36,267 nucleotides of DNA from the NCBI GenBank assembly GCA_949840805.1, contig CATKXR010000053.1, positions 1 to 36,267 on the forward strand, written 5' to 3'. Source of the stretch: an uncultured Lachnospiraceae bacterium (GTDB lineage Bacteria > Bacillota > Clostridia > Lachnospirales > Lachnospiraceae). Below the pieces are notes generated by a model, which made no database searches, was not told where the DNA came from, and saw only the letters and a program-made list of their open reading frames with translations. Shown piece by piece: positions 26,852 through 35,763 of the stretch (position 1 is the stretch's first letter; each line of letters starts with the position of its first letter). A program made the position numbers and the translations under genes.

Positions 26852-27400
26852 TCAATAATCCCCCCGACGCAAAAGCTTTCTAATATATGAAAACGCCGCT
26901 TTTTCTCCCTTATCCCGGAGCAAGATCAAAATCTTCTCTAACAGCCGCTTCGTCTCTGGATTCATGGCCCCCTCCAGATACGGCCGTTCTCTCTGATAAT
27001 ACTCCCAGGCAGCCCCATCCGTATAATCCTTCCCGCGATAAACCTTACAGGCGGCGATCCGGTCCATGACCATCTCCGCCACATAGTTCAGGGGCATCTT
27101 ACACCCCACCATTCCTCCGCTTGCCTTGGAAAAATCCATCCAGTACTCAAAATGATGCTTATTCCTTCCTTTATGATGCAGCCAGGCAGAAGAGTAGCCA
27201 AAAAGCTCCCGCTCTACTGCATTGGGACTCCTGTCCCCCTGATAATAACGCACTCCTGTCAAAAATTCCGACGGCGTATACTTGGACAGGTCATGCAGTA
27301 ATCCCTGCCGGTACAGCCCTACCTTAAAACAATTTTCCATAACCAGGCACTTATGCTCTGTGATCGTCACCAGATGACGCCATATATTGATTAATTTCAT
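26852..27400 (-). CDS. DUF5662 family protein
   Basis: A 182-residue soluble protein of unknown function. Its opening (KLINIWRHLVTITEHKCLVMENCFKVGLYRQGLLHDLSKYTPSEF) and HHKGRNKHHFEYW are characteristic of the DUF5662 family. The spaced His, His-Asp and His-His residues recall an HD-type metal site, but no activity is known. ATG 27400 has GAGGGTGAAAG upstream. It lies downstream, on the same strand, of the broken XRE regulator whose promoter (27639-27611) could now transcribe it. Confidence 0.75.
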   Translation of the reverse strand: MKLINIWRHLVTITEHKCLVMENCFKVGLYRQGLLHDLSKYTPSEFLTGVRYYQGDRSPNAVERELFGYSSAWLHHKGRNKHHFEYWMDFSKASGGMVGCKMPLNYVAEMVMDRIAACKVYRGKDYTDGAAWEYYQRERPYLEGAMNPETKRLLEKILILLRDKGEKAAFSYIRKLLRRGDY

Positions 27401-27459
27401 TCTTTCACCCTCATCTTAATCATACTCATTTCACTCACAGGTATATCTCCTGAACGGCC

Positions 27460-27564
27460 TTCTTCGCTATCGTGCCGGAACTTAGCCCTGTGCGTTTCCA
27501 TAAATCACCTTTTCATCCCTTTATCAATCAATAACTTCCAAAATGCGTTATAACTGATTGCCAT
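27460..27564 (-). pseudogene. Remnant of an XRE-type HTH regulator
   Basis: From ATG 27564 the frame reads MAISYNAFWKLLIDKGMKR and then stops at 27507-27505. Shifting frame at that point gives DLWKRTGLSSGTIAK, which continues the helix-turn-helix start of small XRE (Cro/C1) regulators of the YozG type. The rest of the domain is missing. So there is a frameshift after residue ~19 and a lost 3' half. Its promoter still looks intact. Confidence 0.6.
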
Positions 27565-27610
27565 AGTTTTTCGCTCACTTATACAAATCAGCATCATGTA
27601 ATTCCCATAA

Positions 27611-27639
27611 AGTATACCATTTTTCTGTCAAATTTTCAA
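27611..27639 (-). promoter_or_regulatory. Promoter of the broken XRE regulator
   Basis: On the minus strand, TTGAAA (27639-27634), a 17-base spacer and TATACT (27616-27611). It lies about 45 bases before the ATG at 27564. It may now drive the DUF5662 gene with a long leader. The AT-rich stretch 27640-27800 upstream holds nothing recognised. Confidence 0.6.
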
Positions 27640-27800
27640 TTTGAAATATGTTTGGGTGTATAGACGAAATCCTGACATTACAATTGGAACAAATACATAA
27701 ATATAATATGACACATGGGGAGACGCCAAATTTCTAGTATAATCCAATTTAAATAAATCCATGTTTTATTATCCCTGATTATCCTGTTCCTGCCGCTTCC

Positions 27801-27995
27801 TTATCCGGGGCTTAGGAGCCGCTTATCCTTATCACATTCATTAGCAGCTTTATGGTTTACAACTTCATAGACAATCTGGCTGATATCCTCTTTGGCAAGG
27901 TCTATATCATCAAGCCTGTAAGACCAGTGGTAGGGAACAGGAACTTTATTGATTTCATCTTTCCAAACATAAGCATTCCTGCGGCAGTTGGATAA
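27801..27995 (-). pseudogene. Open fragment of unknown origin
   Basis: An open frame without a start reads ...RRNAYVWKDEINKVPVPYHW, then SYRLDDIDLAKEDISQIVYE, and ends at 27801. It looks protein-like but I do not recognise it. Its upstream end overlaps, in another frame, the AlbA_2-like fragment at 27961-28066, so this is probably a junction of two gene remnants. Confidence 0.3.
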
Positions 27996-28066
27996 AGCCT
28001 TTTATCCTCTTTAGAAATGCCTGCTGCTCCAATCACTCTCAGATATTCATTGTCATCCAATCTTTC
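27961..28066 (-). pseudogene. Duplicated internal fragment of an AlbA_2-type gene
   Basis: The minus strand encodes RLDDNEYLRVIGAAGISKED and on to AAGMLMFG, almost the same as residues in the AlbA_2 gene at 34916-35021. The DNA match is about 106 bases with roughly ten mismatches, in the same orientation. It starts about 20 bases after jetD ends and has no start or end of its own. Confidence 0.75.
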
Positions 28067-28087
28067 GTTTCCATCATTCTGCTATTT

Positions 28088-29339
28088 TCATTGCCTTGTA
28101 CACCCAGACTCCATCCAGCTAACGATCTCCTGTTCCAATTTCACTCCCGTCTCCAGCATATAGTCCATAATCTCACCATACCTATCACTGCATGCCAACG
28201 CCTTTGCCTTTTGCCTGTCATTACCTGTCAATGGCTTTGTATATATCCCGTATTGTTTCAGCATTTCCACATCCATATAAACTGGCTGAAAATCAATTCC
28301 TGTCCCTCTTCTTAAGTTTTCCATGATATAAAACCCATCCGGGTCAATATCACCGAAGTGATGCCATGTAAGCCCTGGATTTGTGTCATATATTTTCCGG
28401 ATCAGCTTCTGTTTAGCAGAATTATGATAACCACTAAGAAAAATCATAAAGGTATTCTTTCTTTCCAGACGGTTAAATGAGGTCAGATTCTCTACGGTCA
28501 TAACATGATTGTCCCGAATCCGGATTGATTCCAGGCGCTTTAAGGTTTCGGTGGATAAATGCCATGGGCATATACAAGTTCACCTGCAGCCTCTGCCCAT
28601 TATCAAACACAATCTCCCCGTTTCCTTTTAAGTACACATAAGACGGGTTAGCGTAAACACGATACTCCGCCAGAAGAACCCGTTCCATCTCCCTTTTATC
28701 CTCTTTGTCCTCCGTATTGGAAATTCCCAACAGCAGATCTTCAAAATCGCCATATTTCCTCAAAAGATTACAAATTCTGGAACGATATTTCTCCGCGAAA
28801 CGTTTACTGTCGCTAAGGACCGCAATCGATAATTCCCTTTCCAGAATATCCTCCTGATTCTTCAGGATAAATCTGCACAGCTTCAGAACATGTTCTGCTG
28901 TTTCCATTCCATAGAACACATTTTTATTGCTCCTAAGCCTTCCCATCTGTTCTTCACAAAACCGATCCAATAAAGGGTCCACGCCAAGATAATCGTGATA
29001 CATCTTTACCTGAATACTTGTTCGTGTATCTTTGTCCTGCCGGTTAAGAATCTTGTAGTAATCCTGCCATTTTTCAGGATTTGCCACCAGCTTCTCCATA
29101 ATCCCATTTCTCTGCTTTATGGAAATCAAACCCGCTTTCCTCAATTCCTCCATCTGATTCTCGAAATCATGAATCAGATCCAGGTCTGCATAATCAGAGT
29201 CATAGCTTTTAAATACTTTCCCCGGTGAGATTTGAAAGTGCTGGGTAATCTTGTTTCGTCCCACATATGTCCTGCTGTTCTCGTATTGCGTAAGGAGAAG
29301 CTCCAGCACCTTTTTTTGATTCTCACTGAACATCTCCAT
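28088..29339 (-). pseudogene. jetD: jetD (Wadjet nuclease subunit, DUF3322/DUF2220), frameshifted
   Basis: JetD is the nuclease subunit of the Wadjet plasmid-defence complex. The N-terminal part (28473-29339, 288 residues) opens MEMFSENQKKVLELLLTQYE. The C-terminal part (28088-28501) has VENLTSFNRLE and HHFGDIDPDGFYIMENL, the acidic motif of its Toprim-like nuclease. The two lie in different frames. Dropping one T in the minus-strand run at 28559-28557 joins PMA to LSTETLKRLESIRIRDNHVMTVENL and restores about 416 residues, the family's normal size. The start overlaps jetC by 17 bases. Either a real one-base frameshift or a sequencing error; as read, the nuclease domain is cut off. Confidence 0.8.
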
Positions 29340-32300
29340 TCTCTCTCACCAGCCCTTCCACCGCATGGGTATACCGTCCGGAAGTCACCAGGCTTACGGT
29401 TGACTCGATAAAACTCCCAATGCTGTTAATTTTTTCCGGCGGCGCCGCATAAAACACCTGGAAATGATTCTCCTCAAAATACTTTACCATCTGCTCAATC
29501 CGTTCCCTGGATAAAGCCGAAAATGCCTCATCAATAAACGCAAGTCTGGCACAGCAGACCTGACGCGGATAATATTGGATAAGACTGGCAGCTAAAATAA
29601 TAAAATAGGGCGTCTGCTTTTCCCCATTACTTGCAGAACCCTGTTTCTTTGAAAGATCCGCAACAAATTCCTGTCCGCCCTGCCTGCTGACAATTTCCAT
29701 ATCATACACAAAATACTTGCGATAATCCGTATACTCCCTCTCATCCTCCTCGTCCAGAATCACACTCATAAACTCCTGAATATCATGTTCCATCTCCTCA
29801 TCATCTCTTGCCGAATTCATATATACTTCCGGTGAATCCATATACTGTTCCAGTTTTCTGCAGATCCGAAAGAATACGCTGCGGTCCGCCTTTTCTCTCA
29901 TTACAAACTTATACGTGTCATTGCCAAAGGGAATCTTCTTTAGCTCCCGGTTAATGATCTCAATCTCCCCCCTGGCTTCCCGGACCGTCTCATTAATCTC
30001 CGCCACAAAGTCATTCATAAATGCGCTTTCCAGCTTCTTTCCCTGCTCCTCCAGCCGATTATGGGCTTCTTCCATCTTAATATTGGCAATATTCCTATAT
30101 TCCTCACGATAAAACCGAATATATCCTACTCCTCTCCTGTTAATATCAATCTCTGCCAGCTTGCAATATTTAAGCTGTGCATCCTCCATCTGCCGGACGC
30201 ACTCATTCACTTCCCCTTCCAGGTTGCGAACGGTTTTCCCTGTGATTGCTTTCCAGGTACCAGTCCTGCCTTTCAGCAGCCTCTCATACTCTTCCTCCAT
30301 GGGACGCTTTAATTCCAAATGTTCCAGACATTGTCTGGAATATTCCTGATTCAGCCCATAAAGTTCCCCTGAAATCCGCTTCAAATCCCCGTTCTTTGTC
30401 TCCTGCTCTTTTTTAAAGGAACCGATTTCCTCAGAAATCGCATTCACTTCCTCCCGAAGCTTTTCGTACTCCTTTTTCGCATCCTGCTGTTCCTGCAAAA
30501 CAGAAAGAAAATCCGGATTACTGCGAATTTTATCAATATCTTTTTGCAGCCTTTCTCTTCTGATCCCATCTTCATCCAAAATCCTTGCCGCCCCAAAATC
30601 ATAATGGCTCACATCCCAGTCAATCTGGTTCAGCTCCCTTTGGTAGCCTCTGACCATCTCCACCATCTTGAGATTTTGCCGAAGTTCTGCCTCCCTTTCT
30701 CCTTTTTCCGCCTCCGCTTTCTCAAGCCGAAGTCTGATAGAATCCCCGCCCAGGCAAAAATCCGTTTTTCCTGTTTCCATGTAAGCTACGGCGTAGCTTT
30801 TGGCAAGCATTCCATTTTTCATCAGACCACCCTTAGGATATTCATGGAGTTCCTTTAAATCCCTGCACAAATGAATCCCATTTAAAAGATAATTGGCATA
30901 TCTCCGGGCATATACATTGGGGATCACCAACATCTCTGCCGCCGAACCCGGCGTGACGGATGTATCCGGCAATTTATCCGTAATCACGATATTTACTCCG
31001 TGGACTTCCCTCTGCTCCAGAATCTCCATAGCCTTATGGCAGTAAGCTCCATCCACAATCACATAAAATCGTTTTCTCCCCAGAAAGGTTTCAATGGCAG
31101 CCCTCCACTGGGCATCTTTCACTTCCTGCACCAGCTCTGCAAAGATTCTCACATCCGTATGGATTCCCTGCTTTTTAAGTTCCCCCTGAATCAGCCTTTT
31201 TGCGCGGATAATAGGTTCCGGAAATACCATCTGGTTTGATTTTAGTATCTTAATATTGTTTTCCAGTTTCTCAATTTCCGTATTCAACTCCTCCATACGA
31301 TCTTCACAATGAACCTCTTCCCTGCCAAAAATCCGTTTCTGTCCCTTCACCATCTCTGCAAATCCCAGAAAGGCATCCACCTTTTTCCCCTGATCATATC
31401 CCTTTTCCGCCAAATGGCACAAATACTGCCTGTCTTCTTTCTCAACCGTGACAAATTCTCCCAGCCATTTGAATAGCTCCTCTATACGCATCTGCAGTTT
31501 CTTTACCACAGCCAATTTTTCCTCATATCTTCTGATCTCTTCCTCCAGCTTTTCTCTCTGCTCTTCCAAAACCCGGATACTTTCCTGCATTCCCCGGAAA
31601 ATGTCATTATTCTCTGCCACCCGGTACCGTTCTCCAGCCTCCTCATATCTTTGATCCAGTTCCTTTTTCCGGTTCTCCAACATCATCTGCTTATGTATAA
31701 GGGACTTAAACAGCTGTTTTATCTCCTTCTCTTCCTCCTCCTTCTCCTGCAGGTCCTGATAGCACAACATCAGCCGGCGAATATGCAGATTGCGCAGCTT
31801 CCTTTCGTATTCTTCCGTCTTCTGCTCTACGGTTTCCAGCTGGAGTTTACTGTTTTTCAGATTCTCATACATTTCCCTGATGTGCTCAAATTGGCGCTTC
31901 TGTTCCCGAAGTTCCTTTAGAGAATCCACCTTTCCCGGTTCCAGCACGCTCTCCTGAATAAACTGATCAATATTATTCTCAGGATTAAATGCCATCATCT
32001 TTAACAGCTTTGACCGGTACTTTCCCGCATCACATCTCAGTCCCAGCGCACGCAGAACCTGCTCCACCCCCTTGTCCCTTCCCATAAAATCCGCTGACTT
32101 CATTTTCCGTCCGCCTACCACCAGCTCATTTCTGGGTGTAAACCGGATTGTCTTATTCTCAACCACAGCAAAATTCTTCTGCTCCATGGAGGCATTCCGA
32201 CAGATAAACCAACTGCTTTTATAAGAGAGATCATTGGCTGATTCTATGCACACGCCAATTACCATGTAATTGTTTTCCACCGGCGACCAAAATTCCATGA

Positions 32301-32583
32301 CAATATAGCTGACAATCTCCCCGTTTCTCAAATACCGTTCTGCCCCATTGCTTTTCGTATCACCACGCACATAGGCGGACACGGTTCTGTCCCTGTCCTT
32401 TGCCGCCTTATTAAACTGTGTATTACCAGTCAAAAGATAGGTCATTGCATCCAGGATAGTAGTTTTTCCGGTTCCATTTACCCCGGTAAACAGAGTAGAG
32501 CCTTCCAGACGGATACATTCATTCTGAAATCTGGACCACTGCACCAGCAAAAGCTTTGTAGCCGTCTTTCTATTCATCAGCAT
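29323..32583 (-). CDS. jetC: JetC, SMC/MukB-like ATPase of a Wadjet system
   Basis: A 1086-residue SMC-like ATPase, the motor of Wadjet, which extrudes and cuts circular plasmid DNA. The N-terminal head has TGVNGTGKTTILDAMTYLL (Walker A). Long Glu/Lys/Arg-rich coiled coils follow on either side of a central hinge region. The C-terminal head has the signature SNGEKQTPYFIILAASLIQ and Walker B CARLAFIDEAFSAL. I chose ATG 32583, which has AGAGGAGG 6 bases upstream inside the end of jetB; the longer frame to 32667 lacks such a site. It overlaps jetB by 14 bases and jetD by 17. The gene itself looks intact, but its partners are damaged. Confidence 0.88.
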   Translation of the reverse strand: MLMNRKTATKLLLVQWSRFQNECIRLEGSTLFTGVNGTGKTTILDAMTYLLTGNTQFNKAAKDRDRTVSAYVRGDTKSNGAERYLRNGEIVSYIVMEFWSPVENNYMVIGVCIESANDLSYKSSWFICRNASMEQKNFAVVENKTIRFTPRNELVVGGRKMKSADFMGRDKGVEQVLRALGLRCDAGKYRSKLLKMMAFNPENNIDQFIQESVLEPGKVDSLKELREQKRQFEHIREMYENLKNSKLQLETVEQKTEEYERKLRNLHIRRLMLCYQDLQEKEEEEKEIKQLFKSLIHKQMMLENRKKELDQRYEEAGERYRVAENNDIFRGMQESIRVLEEQREKLEEEIRRYEEKLAVVKKLQMRIEELFKWLGEFVTVEKEDRQYLCHLAEKGYDQGKKVDAFLGFAEMVKGQKRIFGREEVHCEDRMEELNTEIEKLENNIKILKSNQMVFPEPIIRAKRLIQGELKKQGIHTDVRIFAELVQEVKDAQWRAAIETFLGRKRFYVIVDGAYCHKAMEILEQREVHGVNIVITDKLPDTSVTPGSAAEMLVIPNVYARRYANYLLNGIHLCRDLKELHEYPKGGLMKNGMLAKSYAVAYMETGKTDFCLGGDSIRLRLEKAEAEKGEREAELRQNLKMVEMVRGYQRELNQIDWDVSHYDFGAARILDEDGIRRERLQKDIDKIRSNPDFLSVLQEQQDAKKEYEKLREEVNAISEEIGSFKKEQETKNGDLKRISGELYGLNQEYSRQCLEHLELKRPMEEEYERLLKGRTGTWKAITGKTVRNLEGEVNECVRQMEDAQLKYCKLAEIDINRRGVGYIRFYREEYRNIANIKMEEAHNRLEEQGKKLESAFMNDFVAEINETVREARGEIEIINRELKKIPFGNDTYKFVMREKADRSVFFRICRKLEQYMDSPEVYMNSARDDEEMEHDIQEFMSVILDEEDEREYTDYRKYFVYDMEIVSRQGGQEFVADLSKKQGSASNGEKQTPYFIILAASLIQYYPRQVCCARLAFIDEAFSALSRERIEQMVKYFEENHFQVFYAAPPEKINSIGSFIESTVSLVTSGRYTHAVEGLVRENGDVQ

Positions 32584-33235
32584 CTTCATCCTCCTCTTCA
32601 TCATCCACGGTAGCTTCCCCGGTCTTTTCACCCATGCGCTTCTTCGTTGTATCAACATCCAGCGCAAACTGTAGAGAGGGATAAAGACGAATCAGGCAGT
32701 CCGCGTCTCCTATCCTGCCATTTACATCGATAAGATTAAATTTTGACAGCAAGGTCAGTATATTTCCCATTGCCGTCTTGTCGGTCTGTTCTTTTAATCC
32801 ATACTTTTCCAGTTCAAACCGCAGGTCCGTTATGGAAATCAAAATTGACTTGGAAAGGCTTCCTGAGCGCACCCGATCCGCATATAAGGTCCAAAGACAG
32901 CATAATACTACGCTCTCTGCCTTTTTCAGCTGAAACCGGTTGGCCTGGAGTTTGCCATTTTCTCCAACATCTGCACAATTGCGCAGCATGACCACTCCGT
33001 TTTCCCGGTCAATCACAATATCAAAACCGATATAGCCGAAATATACAGAAAAGGGCTCCGGCTTTACAATCTCAAATCTGCGCAGTATCATCTGGTTCGT
33101 CTCTATATAACCATCCTTCAGCCTGATCAAATACCCGCTCTCTTCCCCATATGCCACTGCCGAAAGCGTACACAGCAGATCCCGTTTACTTTCCATGGGC
33201 AGCTTATCACTGGCTACGCAGACTTCATCCCCCAT
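32570..33235 (-). CDS. jetB: JetB (DUF4194, MukE-like), 5' end replaced by transposase remnant
   Basis: JetB is the MukE-like accessory subunit of the Wadjet SMC complex. The core SVYFGYIGFDIVIDRENGVVMLRN and the following winged-helix region (SKSILISITDLRFELEKYG) fit the DUF4194 family. It ends in an acidic Asp/Glu tail. The frame is 221 residues from ATG 33235, but that ATG is the Met of a transposase tail (LIQIGYM) fused in frame upstream. An internal ATG at 33196 is an alternative; neither has a strong ribosome binding site. The natural start is therefore probably lost. No jetA lies upstream. Confidence 0.7.
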   Translation of the reverse strand: MGDEVCVASDKLPMESKRDLLCTLSAVAYGEESGYLIRLKDGYIETNQMILRRFEIVKPEPFSVYFGYIGFDIVIDRENGVVMLRNCADVGENGKLQANRFQLKKAESVVLCCLWTLYADRVRSGSLSKSILISITDLRFELEKYGLKEQTDKTAMGNILTLLSKFNLIDVNGRIGDADCLIRLYPSLQFALDVDTTKKRMGEKTGEATVDDEEEDEDADE

Positions 33236-33559
33236 ATACCCGATCTGTATCAGATAATAGTGGCATTTCTGGGCCTGGTAATTCTTGCTGAACTGATGTT
33301 CCAGATGGTACCCCTGCCTTTTCTGAGTGTTGAACCCTTCCTTCTCTATTTTTCACCTCATACGCCCATATTCCACCAGGCCGGGGAACTCCTTTTTCAG
33401 ACGTTCCATCAGACGCCAGCAGGCTTTCCTTTCACAGTCCTGTTTCCCTGCCTCTCCTCCATCGATATTCTCTACAAATTCTGTCATGATGCTCACAAGG
33501 ATCTCCGGATGCAGCACAAGCTTTGCCTCCAGTACATAATAATAGCTTTCTAGTCTCTT
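33236..33559 (-). pseudogene. Transposase remnant fused in frame to jetB
   Basis: One minus-strand frame reads KRLESYYYVLEAKLVLHPEI, later GKQDCERKACWRLMERLKKEFP, a TGA at 33355-33353, then EGFNTQKRQGYHLEHQFS and HYYLIQIGYM straight into jetB. The two blocks resemble a middle and a C-terminal motif of a DDE-type IS transposase common in Clostridia (KQDCE..KA and QK.GY.LEH.YS...HYYLIQI), recognised from memory. The first third, the segment between the blocks and the end are gone. The likely history is IS insertion followed by deletion that also removed jetA. Confidence 0.6.
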
Positions 33560-33751
33560 TTATAGGGATTGCAAAAAAATAGTCTATTGTTCAATTCTAT
33601 TATTCCGCATTTCCCCATAAAATAGGAGGTTTTTTTGCGAAAAAATTCAAAAAATTATTTAAACATCAAAGCTGCTATTCTCGTTCAAAATGAAATCTTT
33701 GATACTATTCTTACAATATAGCACAGACACTTTTTTATTTAAAAATTTAAA

Positions 33752-33787
33752 AGCAGGCTAATGAATTATTTCATCCATCATCCTGCT
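33752..33787 (-). terminator. Hairpin terminator, minus strand
   Basis: AGCAGG (33752-33757) pairs with CCTGCT (33782-33787), with an inner ATGAA/TTCAT stem. On the minus strand TTTAAATTTTT follows. It would end the transcript of the 39-residue ORF just upstream on that strand. Confidence 0.45.
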
Positions 33788-33833
33788 CATAAAGCCAATT
33801 AAGAAATTAATTTTTTACTTTCCCATCTATTCC

Positions 33834-33953
33834 TCAAATAACCCCCATCACTCCTCCAATCCAATAAATCACTCCCAATATCCAGCTTGCCAATATCCCA
33901 TACAGTATCACCGGCCCCGCAATCGTAAAAATCTTACACCCAATCCCAAACAC
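33834..33953 (-). CDS. Candidate 39-residue hydrophobic miniprotein
   Basis: A GTG-started frame of 39 residues, almost entirely hydrophobic (MFGIGCKIFTIAGPVILYGI, then a second run around SWILGVIYWIGGVMGVI), enough for one or two membrane segments. AGGAGG lies 6-7 bases before the GTG, and a terminator-like hairpin follows, so it looks like a complete small unit in an otherwise empty AT-rich stretch (33560-34142). I know no family for it. It could be a small membrane peptide, a type I toxin-like peptide, or the tail of a decayed membrane gene. Confidence 0.4.
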   Translation of the reverse strand: MFGIGCKIFTIAGPVILYGILASWILGVIYWIGGVMGVI

Positions 33954-34142
33954 CTGTCCCTCCTACTGAGTCAATATAGGGCAAAAAAATTTGACTAAGA
34001 ATCAGAAATTATGCAACTTTTTATAGTTCTAAATCTATTTTTATATAATTTCATCTTATTTTATAGTTATTTTTTACATTTATACACAATTCTAATACAA
34101 TACGAATATTTTTATTAATTTATATTATATCAGCCACCTTCA

Positions 34143-35693
34143 TTACATATTTAGTCGATATGTTCTATTTCTATTGGTTCCAAGTGCTTCAACATCATCC
34201 ATCTCTGAAAGTATCACTCTGGTTCTCGCTACACTCAAACCAAGTAATTTAGCAATATCTCTTGTTTTCGCTGCTCCTTGTTCTTGCAGATACCGTCTGA
34301 TTTTTTCCACATTTTTGTCTGTCTTATTCGCTTGTTTTTTATCGCTTGTTTTTATCGCTTGTTTTTTAACAAATCTTAATATCAATGATGTTCTGTCTGG
34401 ATCGAAGCTTTCCTCTATCACAGGTTCTTCCCATCCCTCATCCTCCTATACATTAAAAATATTAGGTACTCCGCTTCCGGCATGTTCACCAATATCTATC
34501 AAATTAAACATTTTCATCAGGCTCTTATTTCTTGGATCAGATTTTCCTCCTCTGCGCATTTGTTCCTTTCCCAGCCTGATATATCCGGGATTTTCCAATG
34601 TAAGCTTATCATCCTCTTTGATGATAGTAACACCAAATTTTCCGTAAAAGTCTGTATTGATAATACAATTTGCTAGTGCTTCCCTCAATGCCCGGTGAAC
34701 TGGTGTATCATCAACCCGAAAACCGCCTTCCATTTTAAATGGCACCTTAATGTCCTTAATGATTTTATTGTATACACGAAAATAAAAATCAAATAAATTC
34801 CCGGACCATTCGCCTGAGGAAGATTGGAGCCTGTCTGTCCATCGGATAATCATATCCGGATTTTCTCTGTAATCCAAAAAATATTCCGGGAAATATCTTA
34901 CAATATCATATTCATTTCCAAACATAAGCATTCCAGCGGCAGTTGGATGAAGCCTTTTATCATCTTTCGAAATGCCTGCTGCTCCAATTACTCTCAGATA
35001 TTCACTGTTATCCAGCCGTTCAAAAGGGTGTCCCGGTTTAAATGATTTATGGCTATTACGGTAACCACGAATGGAATCTTGATTCAAATCATCAATTTCC
35101 GCCTCCTCAAACACTTCCATATCCATGGTTTCCTCTGCTTGATCTCTCAACATTGTTTTTACCTGCAATCTGGCACAATGGTAATCTCCTTCCCAATTTC
35201 TGCGAAATGTCCCTCCAAACAAATCATCATTGATGTATACCGGCTTTTGCTCCCGCTTTGCGCTTGGCACCCAGATTACCATAATCACGTCATCCTCGCC
35301 AGCCACTGAGAAAGTTTCCACATCATCATCTTTCAAAAGATTGATGCTCACCTTTTTGCGGTTGTTAATGGTATCCCAGAGATCTTTCTTCAATTTTGCC
35401 GCGTTTTTCAGCCCGGTTGTATGCCAATTGCCTGATTTATCTTCTTTTACACCAAGAATAATCACACCGTCATAGCAATTGGCAAAGGCAGAATAGGTAT
35501 CCCACAAACTATTAGGCAGGCCTCCTTCCGCCCTCTTTACTTCCCTGCGGTTATCTTCTTTGTAGGAATCAAATTTTGTTAAATCAAATAATTCTTCCAT
35601 GCTTGCTCCCTTATAAACCAAATTCAATAACTCATCCTTATACTTATTCCTATCTAGTATATATCTAACATCAAAGACCCGACTGGCTGACAT
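34143..35693 (-). pseudogene. AlbA_2 / HATPase_c_4 ATP-binding protein gene with in-frame amber stop
   Basis: The first part encodes about 415 residues: an AlbA_2 (Schlafen-like) domain with EVKRAEGGLPNSLWDTYSAF and GVIILGVKED, and a C-terminal helicase-like/HATPase_c_4 region (HRALREALANCIINTDFYG). It ends at GVPNIFNV with TAG at 34448-34446. The same frame continues for about 101 residues: EDEGWEEPVIEES, a Lys-rich linker and a winged helix (KTRDIAKLLGLSVARTRVIL). Replacing TAG by TGG (Trp) would restore NVWEDEGW, so a single G-to-A change explains it. Start ATG 35693 has TTGGAG upstream. The family is often linked to regulation or defence; its role is not known. Confidence 0.75.
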
Positions 35694-35763
35694 TTTCTCC
35701 AATATTACACTCTATTAAATGTTCATCAAACAAAACTCTGTGTCCAATACAGAATATGTCATT

